Assembly (NCBI RefSeq): GCF_003260275.1
Contig: NZ_QJHB01000006.1
Coordinates: forward strand, 1-64,000
Reading direction: 5' to 3'
DNA from: Homoserinimonas sp. OAct 916
GTDB lineage: Bacteria; Actinomycetota; Actinomycetes; Actinomycetales; Microbacteriaceae
Length of the DNA stretch: 64,000 nt
Positions 23,261-31,319 of the stretch are shown in pieces; the first letter of the stretch is position 1; every line of letters starts with the position of its first letter. The notes beneath the pieces were generated by a model. The model did no database searches. It had not been told where the DNA came from and was given only the letters and a program-made list of their open reading frames with translations. Both the position numbers and the translations under genes were made by a program.

Positions 23261-24073
23261 ATGGGAAAACTCGAAGGCAAGGTTGCATTCATCACGGGCA
23301 TCGCCCGCGGCCAGGGGCGTGCGCACGCCGTCAAGATGGCTCAGGAGGGCGCCGATATCATCGGTGTCGACCTGGCCGGCGAAATTCCTCACGTGCCATA
23401 CGATTCGCCGACGATGGACGATCTGAACGAAACCGTGCGCCTGGTTGAGGCACTCGACCGGCGAATCCTCGTCGAGCAATGCGATGTGCGAGATCTCGAG
23501 AAGATGCGCTCCTTCGTCGACACATCCGTGGCCGACCTCGGCAGGCTCGACATCGTTGTGGCGAACGCCGGGATCTGCATCCCCGCGCGGTGGGACGAGA
23601 CCACGCCGGAGGTCTTCCAGGTCACCATGGACACCAATGTCGTGGGCGTGTGGAACACGGTGATGGTCGGTGCCCCGCATCTGGTGACGGCCGGCGGTGG
23701 ATCCATCATCCTGACGAGTTCGTATGCCGGCAAGAAAATGCAGCCGTTCATGGTGCACTACACCGCCAGCAAGCATGCCGTGACCGGGATGACACGGGCT
23801 TTCGCAGCCGAGCTCGGCAAGCATATGATCCGGGTGAACAGCGTGCACCCCGGAGGTGTGAACACCCCGATGGGCTCCGGCAACATGGTGGATGCCCTCA
23901 CTCATGCGGCGGAGTCGAACCCGGCGCTCAACCAGATGGGTACCCCGTTCCTTCCTGTCTGGATGGCTGAGCCCGAGGATATTGCCAACACGGTGGCCTT
24001 CCTGGCCTCCGATGATGCGCGGTACATCACCTCGGAACACATCAGTGTCGATCAAGGCATGCAGTACTTCTGA
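23261..24073 (+). CDS. Mycofactocin-coupled SDR oxidoreductase, copy 3
   Basis: A 270-residue SDR: MGKLEGKVAFITGIARGQGRAHAVKMAQEGADII, the insert SPTMDDLNETVRLVEALDRR, VVANAGIC and HYTASKHAVTGM with the catalytic Tyr/Lys. AAGGAGAGG precedes the ATG. It sits between the ATPase/VWA pair and mftD. It differs from copies 1 and 2 in the substrate-binding region (NTPMGSGNMVDALTHAAE), so probably has a different substrate. Confidence 0.9.
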   Translation: MGKLEGKVAFITGIARGQGRAHAVKMAQEGADIIGVDLAGEIPHVPYDSPTMDDLNETVRLVEALDRRILVEQCDVRDLEKMRSFVDTSVADLGRLDIVVANAGICIPARWDETTPEVFQVTMDTNVVGVWNTVMVGAPHLVTAGGGSIILTSSYAGKKMQPFMVHYTASKHAVTGMTRAFAAELGKHMIRVNSVHPGGVNTPMGSGNMVDALTHAAESNPALNQMGTPFLPVWMAEPEDIANTVAFLASDDARYITSEHISVDQGMQYF

Positions 24074-24136
24074 TCGCCAACGCACGCATGCAGCAGTTCT
24101 GAGTCGTGATCGGCTCAGGGAGAGTGAGAGGAAGCA

Positions 24137-25330
24137 ATGGCCAGGAATCCATGGTTCGAGACGGTCGCCGAGGCGCAACGTAGGGCGAAGAAACGACTTC
24201 CATCGTCGGTCTATGGCGCCTTGGTAGCCGGTTCTGAACGCGGGGTCACCATTGATGACAACTTGGCGGCGTTTTCGGAGCTGGCCTTTGCCCCGCACGT
24301 CGCCGGTCATCACGTGGAACGTGACCTGTCGACGAGTGTTCTTGGGATCCCGATCTCGCTCCCTGTCGTCATCTCGCCCACCGGAGTGCAGGCAGTGCAC
24401 CCGGAGGGCGAGGTGGCGGTCGCCCGCGCTGCTGCAACCCGCGGCACAATCATGGGATTGAGCTCGTTCGCCTCAAAACCCGTCGAAGAGGTAACGGCTG
24501 CCAACCCGAACACTTTGTTCCAGATGTATTGGACCGGCACGCGGGAGGCGATGATTCAACGGATGGACCGTGCCCGCGCCGCCGGAGCGAAGGGCCTCAT
24601 CGCCACCCTCGACTGGTCATTCTCCAATGGCCGTGATTGGGGCAGCCCCAGCATCCCCGAGAAGATGAATCTGAAAACGATGATCACGTTCGCACCGAAT
24701 GTGCTCCCCCACCCGAAGTGGCTTTGGACTTTCGCGAAATCGGGACACATACCTGACCTGACTGCTCCGAATCTTGCGCCGCCGGGAGGCGAGGCGCCGA
24801 CTTTCTTTGGGGCGTACGGCGAATGGATGCAGACTCCCCCACCGACCTGGGACGACGTCGAGTGGCTGCGCAAGGAGTGGGGCGGCCCGTTCATGCTCAA
24901 GGGCGTCACGCGGGTCGACGATGCGCTGCGCGCTGTCGATGCTGGCGTGGATGCGATCTCGGTCTCGAACCACGGTGGAAACAACCTCGACAGCACACCG
25001 GCCACGATTCGCATGTTGGGGCCAGTGGCAGACGCGGTGGGCGAACAGGTCGAGGTTCTGCTCGACGGTGGGATCCGACGTGGCAGCGATGTGGCGAAAG
25101 CACTGGCGTTGGGCGCGCGCGCGGTCATGATCGGGCGCGCGTATCTCTGGGGGCTCGCCGCGAATGGCCAAGCAGGGGTCGAGAACGTGTTCGATATTCT
25201 TCGGGGTGGGCTCGACTCTGCAGTTCTCGGGCTCGGTCATTCCTCAATCCACGAATTGTCGCCCGCTGACTTCTACATTCCGCCAACTTTCACGCGCGCA
25301 CTAGGCGCGCACCACGGCAGCCGAATCTAA
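24137..25330 (+). CDS. mftD: Pre-mycofactocin synthase MftD
   Basis: A 397-residue FMN enzyme of the alpha-hydroxy-acid oxidase fold. Marks: LPVVISPTGVQAVHPEGEVA, TIMGLSSFASKPVEEV, GPFMLKGVTRVDDALRAVDAG with the FMN Lys, SVSNHGGNNLD with the catalytic His and VLLDGGIRRGSDVAKALALGARAVMIGR. It matches MftD closely through these blocks. MftD oxidatively deaminates the AHDP ring made from the C-terminal Val-Tyr of MftA to give pre-mycofactocin. GAGAGGAAG precedes the ATG. It probably belongs to the same transcript as the upstream SDR. Confidence 0.95.
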   Translation: MARNPWFETVAEAQRRAKKRLPSSVYGALVAGSERGVTIDDNLAAFSELAFAPHVAGHHVERDLSTSVLGIPISLPVVISPTGVQAVHPEGEVAVARAAATRGTIMGLSSFASKPVEEVTAANPNTLFQMYWTGTREAMIQRMDRARAAGAKGLIATLDWSFSNGRDWGSPSIPEKMNLKTMITFAPNVLPHPKWLWTFAKSGHIPDLTAPNLAPPGGEAPTFFGAYGEWMQTPPPTWDDVEWLRKEWGGPFMLKGVTRVDDALRAVDAGVDAISVSNHGGNNLDSTPATIRMLGPVADAVGEQVEVLLDGGIRRGSDVAKALALGARAVMIGRAYLWGLAANGQAGVENVFDILRGGLDSAVLGLGHSSIHELSPADFYIPPTFTRALGAHHGSRI

Positions 25331-25440
25331 ACCAATCGCTGTCAACGGTCGGTGTCCCGCTATGGTGTCGACCGCACTCGGCTATGGGCGCCACCGGGCG
25401 CCGATAGGCTGACGCTCCAGGGAGAACGAGTGAAAGGACC

Positions 25441-26892
25441 ATGATGACGGATCGGCTGCCCGACGGGTATGTGATCGAGCTGAGCGCCAACGTGCGCTAC
25501 CGAGATTCGGGCACCACTCTCGTCGGGGGTGCGCCGAAGAGCATTCTCTACCTCGAGCCAGCGGCCGAGGAGATGCTCGACGCTCGGCGTCTCACCGTGA
25601 CGGACAACCAGAGCGCGGAGTTCGGCGACCTGCTGATCGACCTGGGAATGGCTCATCCTGTGGTCCATGAACTGCCGGTCGTCGATCCCGATCTGGTGAC
25701 CTACGTGATTCCGGTTGTTGATCGGCCCGCCCAACTCGAACGAGTGTTGGCCAGTATCGGTGAAAACGCCCAAATCATTGTTGTCGATGATGGTTCCCGG
25801 GATCCTCACATTCACGAACGGGTGGCCAGGGCGCACGGGTCGCGTTTCATCGCCCTTCCGGTCAACATGGGCCCGGGTGCCGCCCGCAACGCCGGGTTGC
25901 GGGAGGTGACCACCCCATATGTCGCCTTTGTGGATTCGGATGTCGTCGTGGATTCGCAGATGGTTCCGCACCTTGTGAGGCACTTTGCTGACCCAAAGGT
26001 CGCATTGGTCTTGCCCCGGGTTCTCGGTCTGCACGGATCAGAAGAGACGAACTGGATCGGTCGGTACGAGAACTCCCGATCGTCGCTTGATCTGGGAGAG
26101 CTGCCTTCCCTCGTGCATCCTCGCGCGGTTGCTTCCTGGGTGCCCGGCACCTGCACGATTGCTCGGGTCGATCGACTGGAGGGTGGGTTCGCCGAAGACC
26201 TTCGTGTAGGCGAAGACGTCGACCTGGGTTGGCGGCTGGGAAACCAGGGCTGGCGCGTGCGCTACGATCCCTCCGTGCAGGTGCGCCATGATCATCGGGT
26301 GAAGTTCGGCGCCTGGATGAGGCGTAAAGCCTTCTATGGCGGCTCCTCCAGCGCACTCACCAAGCGCTTCCCCTACTACGTGGCTCCCGCGCTCCTCTCC
26401 CCGTCGAACATCGTCACTATGGTGGCCGTGGTCGCGGCCCGCCGGTGGAGCGTCCCAGTGATCGCTGCGGTGTGGGCGATCATTGCCGTACGCAACGTCG
26501 TGAAGCTGCGACCAGCTACCAGCCGTGTCCGCCTGGGCATCCTCGTCGCGACAGAAGACCTCGTTGCCACCCAGTACCAATTGATGGGAATCCTCCTCCG
26601 TCATTGGTGGCCGATCAGCGTGGTCGTGGGAGTGTTCTCCAAGCGCTTCCGCTACGTGCTTGCGGCGGCGGCTGTGGTGGATGCGGTTCTGGCTCGGCGG
26701 CGGAACAGGGCCGAACTCGACCTGCCGCGATACTTCGTGGCGCGTCGCCTCGACGATCTCGCGTTCGGTGCCGGGGTGTGGTTGAGCGCGTGGAGGGAAC
26801 GCACCATCCGAACATTCTTTCCCGACCTGCGGCGCAAACCCGGCGTGACGGCGAACCAAGATCTGGGTGAAGTGGTTCGACCGACTCGATAA
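25441..26892 (+). CDS. mftF: Mycofactocin glycosyltransferase MftF
   Basis: A 483-residue protein. An N-terminal binding domain (residues 1-85: YVIELSANVRYRDSGTTLVGG ... RLTVTDNQSAEFGDLLIDLG) precedes a family 2 glycosyltransferase domain: VTYVIPVVDRPAQLERVL, IIVVDDGSRDP, NMGPGAARNAGL, VAFVDSDVVVD, and EDVDLGWRLGNQGWRVRYDP. The C-terminus has membrane-associating helices (WSVPVIAAVWAIIAV). MftF adds beta-1,4-glucose units to the mycofactocin core. This layout is diagnostic of MftF. The ATG at 25441 is followed by a second in-frame ATG. Confidence 0.95.
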   Translation: MMTDRLPDGYVIELSANVRYRDSGTTLVGGAPKSILYLEPAAEEMLDARRLTVTDNQSAEFGDLLIDLGMAHPVVHELPVVDPDLVTYVIPVVDRPAQLERVLASIGENAQIIVVDDGSRDPHIHERVARAHGSRFIALPVNMGPGAARNAGLREVTTPYVAFVDSDVVVDSQMVPHLVRHFADPKVALVLPRVLGLHGSEETNWIGRYENSRSSLDLGELPSLVHPRAVASWVPGTCTIARVDRLEGGFAEDLRVGEDVDLGWRLGNQGWRVRYDPSVQVRHDHRVKFGAWMRRKAFYGGSSSALTKRFPYYVAPALLSPSNIVTMVAVVAARRWSVPVIAAVWAIIAVRNVVKLRPATSRVRLGILVATEDLVATQYQLMGILLRHWWPISVVVGVFSKRFRYVLAAAAVVDAVLARRRNRAELDLPRYFVARRLDDLAFGAGVWLSAWRERTIRTFFPDLRRKPGVTANQDLGEVVRPTR

Positions 26893-26937
26893 CCGAATGC
26901 CGGGCCTGTGCACAACGTGCGTACAGACATACGCTGG

Positions 26938-26952
26938 AGGCACTGAGTGCCT
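26938..26952. promoter_or_regulatory. Putative MftR operator, copy 2
   Basis: AGGCACT-G-AGTGCCT, a perfect palindrome with the same 13-bp core as the site before mftR, 95 nt upstream of the fourth SDR gene. It suggests that gene is a separate MftR-controlled transcript. Confidence 0.7.
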
Positions 26953-27046
26953 TAATGGTGGACACCGGTTCTCCCGATTTCTGCAGGGGCTCTCTGCAGT
27001 GTCCGAGCACGGACGCGATTGATCTCGCAAGAAGGAGTGAAGAACA

Positions 27047-27901
27047 ATGGGACTTCTCGATGGCAAAGTAGTTTTCATCACGGGCGGAGGTCGCGGTCAA
27101 GGGCGCGCGCACGCGGTCGTTTCTGCGAAGGAGGGGGCTGACATCATCTTCGTTGACACAACGAAGGCGTTCGACTCAGTTCCATACCCGCACACCACTG
27201 CGGACGACGTCGCCGAGACAGTGAAGCAGGTCGAGGCGTTGGATCGCCGCGTGCTGGGGATCGAAGCTGACGTCCGTGACCAAGCGGCGCTTGACTCGGC
27301 GGTGGAGGAAGGGCTTGCGCAGTTCGGCCAGATTGACTGTCTGATCGCCAACGCGGGGATCTGGACCCTTGGCCCTGTTCAGACGATGAGCCGCGAGACG
27401 TGGCAAGAAATGCTCGATATCAACATCACCGGGGTCTGGCAATCAGTGAAGGCAGTCGTGCCGCACATGATTGAACGCCAACAGGGCTCAATAGTGATGA
27501 CATCTTCCGTCAACGGTCTTGAGGGCGGACCGTTCTTCTCCCATTACACGTCCGCCAAGTTCGCCGTTGTCGGATTCATGAAGGCGATTGCGGTGGAACT
27601 CGGGCCACAGGGCATCCGTGCGAACACCGTGAACCCCGGCCCGATTCTAACGGGAATGACTAATAACCAGCAGGCCTACGACATGATGGCTGGTCACGAA
27701 GGTGGAACGTATGACGATCTCGTGAACGGCGGGAAGAGCTACGGGATACTCAAGGGTTCAGGCTTCATGCCTCCCGAAGTCATCGCCAACGCCGCATTGT
27801 TCCTGAACTCTTCATTGGCGTCGAACATTACCGGTGTGGCACTTCCGGTGGACTCAGGTCACCTCGCGATGGCGGGCATCAACATGGATCCGAAGGGCTG
27901 A
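27047..27901 (+). CDS. Mycofactocin-coupled SDR oxidoreductase, copy 4
   Basis: A 284-residue SDR: MGLLDGKVVFITGGGRGQGRAHAVVSAKEGADII, insert YPHTTADDVAETVKQVEALDRR, LIANAGIW and HYTSAKFAVVGFMKA with catalytic Tyr/Lys. It is the most divergent of the four, with a distinct C-terminal segment (EGGTYDDLVNGGKSYGILKGSG). AGAAGGAG precedes the ATG and its own operator lies upstream, so it can be induced separately. Substrate unknown. Confidence 0.9.
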   Translation: MGLLDGKVVFITGGGRGQGRAHAVVSAKEGADIIFVDTTKAFDSVPYPHTTADDVAETVKQVEALDRRVLGIEADVRDQAALDSAVEEGLAQFGQIDCLIANAGIWTLGPVQTMSRETWQEMLDINITGVWQSVKAVVPHMIERQQGSIVMTSSVNGLEGGPFFSHYTSAKFAVVGFMKAIAVELGPQGIRANTVNPGPILTGMTNNQQAYDMMAGHEGGTYDDLVNGGKSYGILKGSGFMPPEVIANAALFLNSSLASNITGVALPVDSGHLAMAGINMDPKG

Positions 27902-27944
27902 TAGTAAGGCCCCTCCATTGGGTCGGCCCCGCGTGCGATGGTCT

Positions 27945-28634
27945 TCAGGCGTTGAGGAGGTCTTCTCTCAGGTATCGCGCGTAGCCGCCCGGCGTTCTTC
28001 CGGCGACACGAGATGACGTGAGCACAGGGTGGCCACGAGTCGCAACTATCGGGAGTCCGGCGTCACGAACTCGCGCGACCAGTCCCACATCCTCGTCCTC
28101 CGACACCGCCTCGAAACCGCCGACCGCGCGGTAGGCCGACCCACGGATTCCCAGGTTCGCCCCATACACGTCTCCCCCGTGGGAGATTCCAGACGGATGC
28201 ATCTGGTACCAGCGTTGCCTCTGTCGAATTGAGAAACCGGTCTCATCGGGTCGGATAGCTCCGAGTACGAGCGCAGCACCGGCGTCGGCGATCTCCAACT
28301 GGTGCGTCAGCCAGTCTCGGGGAACCGCTGAATCTGCGTCGGTATTCGCGATCCAGAAAGAGTCGAGTCCGATGCGACTGCGCGCGAGTACGGCTGAGAC
28401 TCCTTCGGCGCGGGCGCAGCCCACGGTGTTCGCCGCCACGGTGAGCGTGTCAAACGACCACATCTCGGTGATCGCGCCTGAACGGTCGCTGCAGGAGTCG
28501 AGGACCAGCATCGTCGAGACCTTCACCGACTTCGGCACATTCTCGACAGCACGGCTTATCGCAGCCAGGCAACGAGGAAGCAATTCCTCCTCGTCCCTGA
28601 TCGGGACAACGATTGCGATCTGTTCGATCACCAT
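27945..28634 (-). CDS. Family 2 glycosyltransferase, last gene of four-gene operon
   Basis: A 229-residue GT-A fold enzyme: IAIVVPIRDEEELLPRCLAAI at the start, LVLDSCSDRSG, FWIANTDADSAVPRDWL (the DxD metal motif) and GGFEAVSEDEDVGLVARVRDAGLP (acceptor/base region). No membrane segment. It starts 1 nt after the stop of the methyltransferase gene (TGACATG), so is translated with it. Donor and acceptor unknown; by context it may decorate the compound handled by the deacetylase and methyltransferase. Confidence 0.85.
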   Translation of the reverse strand: MVIEQIAIVVPIRDEEELLPRCLAAISRAVENVPKSVKVSTMLVLDSCSDRSGAITEMWSFDTLTVAANTVGCARAEGVSAVLARSRIGLDSFWIANTDADSAVPRDWLTHQLEIADAGAALVLGAIRPDETGFSIRQRQRWYQMHPSGISHGGDVYGANLGIRGSAYRAVGGFEAVSEDEDVGLVARVRDAGLPIVATRGHPVLTSSRVAGRTPGGYARYLREDLLNA

Positions 28635-28635
28635 G

Positions 28636-29247
28636 TCAGCCCAACCAGCTCTCTGCGGCGACGGGAGACAACGGTGCGCAGCGGGAGAACACTTCCAGGA
28701 GGAACGGTTCTTCCTCGTGCAGCACGAGCCTGGTGAACTCGCTTCGCGCCCCGATTGCCCGATGCACATCATCACCGGTCAGCGGATATTCGGCCACCGG
28801 ACGTCGCCAGTGACAACTCACCAGAATGCCATCGGGTGCCAACGACTGTGCGGTGCGGTCCAGAGCCAGTGCCAGGTCCTGCGAACTCCAGTAATATCCG
28901 ATCTCCGAGAGCACGATGAGGTCGAATCGTCCGCTTGGCCATTCCTCGGGCGTCGCCATCTGGGTGACCGATACATGACTGTTTTCGGAGAGCCGTTCGG
29001 TCGCCGCCGCAGCTGGCGCTGCTGCGATGTCTACCGCGAGCAACCGGTCGCAGCGCGCCGCGAGGTCGGCGGTGAGGACGCCTATCGAACAGCCGACCTC
29101 GAATGCGGAAGCGAAACGCCTCCGAGGCAGCACCGCAGTCGTGATGGCGCGTTTGCGCTCCTCGTACCACCGGTCCTCAAAGCCCCACGGATCCGAAGAG
29201 TCAGCGTAGAAGTCGTCAAAGAATCCTTGTTTCAAGCTTTCACTCAC
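28636..29247 (-). CDS. Class I SAM-dependent methyltransferase (NodS-like)
   Basis: A 203-residue Rossmann methyltransferase with the SAM motif FASAFEVGCSIGVLTADLAARC, acidic residue in LLAVDIAAA, and FDLIVLSEIGYYW (motif IV region). The N-terminus (FFDDFYADSSDPWGFEDRWYEERKRA) is that of the NodS-type subgroup, which includes N-methyltransferases acting on deacetylated amino sugars. The GTG start at 29247 has GGAGAG upstream and overlaps the PIG-L stop by 8 nt (GTGAGTGA). The pairing with a deacetylase suggests methylation of a freed amine; that is inference. Confidence 0.85.
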   Translation of the reverse strand: MSESLKQGFFDDFYADSSDPWGFEDRWYEERKRAITTAVLPRRRFASAFEVGCSIGVLTADLAARCDRLLAVDIAAAPAAAATERLSENSHVSVTQMATPEEWPSGRFDLIVLSEIGYYWSSQDLALALDRTAQSLAPDGILVSCHWRRPVAEYPLTGDDVHRAIGARSEFTRLVLHEEEPFLLEVFSRCAPLSPVAAESWLG

Positions 29248-30004
29248 GGTCTCTCCTCGCGACAACATAAACTTCGAAATCCCGCAAAAAGTAACGAAGG
29301 CTCGCAGGATCGACCACTGCCTCATCACCGGGCTGGCTCGAAAGCGGCGCGACCTGACTTCGATGCTGCTCCAACGCCTCGGATTTGATGCGAAGGTCAG
29401 CCTCGGAAAGCTCATGTCGACGCATCAACGGCCATGGTGCCGTCACTTCGTTGGCGTCGGCCCAGTGCCAGAACCAGATCGGGTACTCCAGGAGTGTCAC
29501 TGATACGTGGCGCGCGACCTTTCGGGCTGCCAGTGCGGCGGCGCGATGGTCCGGGTGCCGGTCTTCTTTCCACGGCGACAGAATGAGCACGTTGGCACCG
29601 TCGCCGACACCATCGCGTATGGCGTCGTGCAACTCGGTGATGTATTCCCCCAGTCGTCCGTCAGGCAGACTCAGAAATGTGACGGAGGAGCCTGGAGCCA
29701 TGACCGCGGCGGCCGCACTCATCTCGGCACGGCGGCGGCGGCGCAGTTCGATGGCGGAATGTGTGGGCGAATCCGGATGTGACGCTTCGCCGTTCGTCGC
29801 CACGATGAAGGTGACCGGTATCCCCTCCGAAGCGAGGCGAGCGATGAGCCCGCCCGCGCCAAGTGCCTCATCGTCCGGATGTGCCGAGATCACGACCACA
29901 CTCTCGATATCACCGAGCTGAAGCGCTGGGAGGGCGCGCAGCTTCATACTCGCTGCCCACGCCGTCTCCGGGGTGCCGGGGGCCCGCGCGCTGAATGTCA
30001 CCAC
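29240..30004 (-). CDS. PIG-L-family deacetylase
   Basis: A 254-residue zinc-dependent N-deacetylase: VVVISAHPDDEALGAGGLIARL (zinc motif AHPDDE), ELRRRRRAEMSAAAAV (helix with conserved Arg/Glu) and SPWKEDRHPDHRAAALAA (HPDH, third zinc His). The family removes acetyl from GlcNAc-type substrates, as in MshB. It overlaps the upstream dehydrogenase by 7 nt (GTGGTGA) and the downstream methyltransferase by 8 nt, so all are made together. The GTG at 30004 was taken; a second GTG follows immediately. Confidence 0.9.
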   Translation of the reverse strand: MVTFSARAPGTPETAWAASMKLRALPALQLGDIESVVVISAHPDDEALGAGGLIARLASEGIPVTFIVATNGEASHPDSPTHSAIELRRRRRAEMSAAAAVMAPGSSVTFLSLPDGRLGEYITELHDAIRDGVGDGANVLILSPWKEDRHPDHRAAALAARKVARHVSVTLLEYPIWFWHWADANEVTAPWPLMRRHELSEADLRIKSEALEQHRSQVAPLSSQPGDEAVVDPASLRYFLRDFEVYVVARRDRE

Positions 30005-31116
30005 GAGGCTTCCCTCGAAGCCACAAGTGCACGGCCCAGCGCGGCGTGGTCGTGGGCGGCGTGATGCTGGCGCACGTAAAGCTGTAGGTCTGCGACCCGG
30101 CGTGCGTGTGCCTCGTCATTCACGAGGGGGCCGGGGCCGCGAGCGTGCCCCACGCGCAGAATCGTGGAATCCACCACCTCGGCAACAAGGTTGCGCGCAC
30201 GCAGAGCTGTCATCGCCTCGGAAGATGCCGATGGCGACGGATCGTCGATGCCAACGGCCGCCTCTCGCAGAACAGATCGTGCTGCATTCAGCTCGGTGTC
30301 CACCGCCCCAAGCGCCGACATCGCCAGTTGATCAGGATTGCCTCTGCGTGCCCATTCGTACAGTGATCGCGCAACCCCGACGGCGCCGCCCCACCAGCAC
30401 GCAGCGACGGCCAAACCTCCCCATTGGAATCCGGGCCTCTCGAGGTACCAACCGGCCTCCCCCACCGGGATGGCCCGCGCTGAGTTGAAATGCACCGGAG
30501 CGCTCACGACCTGGCTGAGGCCTCGCGGAAACCATGGGCCAGCATCCGCACTCACGGCATCTTGCCTCAGGTCGACGGCGAACAATCGCCGCGTGTCCTG
30601 CACATGAGCGGTTACCAACGCGTGCGTGAGCTGACCCGCCAGGGAACACCACGGCTTCGTGCCTTGTAACAACCACGTCGACCCGCGTTCGGCCGCGGTG
30701 ACCTTCATGCCCGGCCCTTCAGCGGCAAACACACCCCACGTGCTGCGAGCGTCCGCGTCGACGTCTTCCAGCTCCACGGGAAGTCCGGCTTGGTGCAGAA
30801 TTGCCCGAGCATCCAAGTGGGGCTCCAGCACTCGTGCGACGGCGACGTCGGCGGCTGCCGTCGACGCGAGCAGTTCCCACAGCAGCGGCGTTTCCCCAGA
30901 ACCGGGCAACGGAGCCCACGCGGCGACCTCGACGGCCCATTCCAAGGCGCGTGTTACGTCACCATCCATCCCAGGTACTCGCTCAACAGCCTGGAAGACT
31001 CGTTCATTTCGCAGCCGAGAAGCATTTCTCGGCGACAATTGGAGTGGATCGACGGATACACGTTGCTCGCGGGCAGACGGAGACGAACCTATGGGTAGCG
31101 ATTCTGCGTCTGACAA
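29998..31116 (-). CDS. Acyl-CoA dehydrogenase-like flavoprotein, first gene of four-gene operon
   Basis: A 372-residue protein with the acyl-CoA dehydrogenase layout but shortened: an N-terminal helical domain (VEVAAWAPLPGSGETPLLWELL), a beta domain (WGVFAAEGPGMKVTAAERGSTWLLQGTKPWCSLAGQLTHALVTA) and a C-terminal helical domain (GVARSLYEWARRGNPDQLA ... AHDHAALGRALV). I cannot place the usual catalytic Glu, so it may act on something other than a normal acyl-CoA, for instance as an N- or C-oxidising flavoenzyme. It heads the operon with the deacetylase, methyltransferase and glycosyltransferase. Confidence 0.78.
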   Translation of the reverse strand: MSDAESLPIGSSPSAREQRVSVDPLQLSPRNASRLRNERVFQAVERVPGMDGDVTRALEWAVEVAAWAPLPGSGETPLLWELLASTAAADVAVARVLEPHLDARAILHQAGLPVELEDVDADARSTWGVFAAEGPGMKVTAAERGSTWLLQGTKPWCSLAGQLTHALVTAHVQDTRRLFAVDLRQDAVSADAGPWFPRGLSQVVSAPVHFNSARAIPVGEAGWYLERPGFQWGGLAVAACWWGGAVGVARSLYEWARRGNPDQLAMSALGAVDTELNAARSVLREAAVGIDDPSPSASSEAMTALRARNLVAEVVDSTILRVGHARGPGPLVNDEAHARRVADLQLYVRQHHAAHDHAALGRALVASREASW

Positions 31117-31319
31117 TTGGCTCCATCCTCACCAAAGATCGTGGTTCTGGTGATCAGACGGTCAATACAGGACTGCGGCTGGTCAGATCTTCGTTCTCAT
31201 CATTCTTGGCGTAAGATGTGCCCAATTCAAGGGGTTGACAATGGGTGTTTTGGCCCACTATGCGTGGGAGTGACTCGCCCGGGAGCGTTGTCCACCAAAG
31301 GCTCACGACTGATTAAGCT

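Noticed and set aside
23123-24400. Long minus-strand open frame opposite SDR copy 3 and mftD
   Set aside because: It mirrors two clear genes and has no protein motif; GC-rich DNA commonly gives such shadows.
24000-27100. Search for an MftA-like short peptide gene
   Set aside because: No frame ending in the expected Cys-Gly-Val-Tyr tail was found in the gaps between mftD, mftF and the SDRs.
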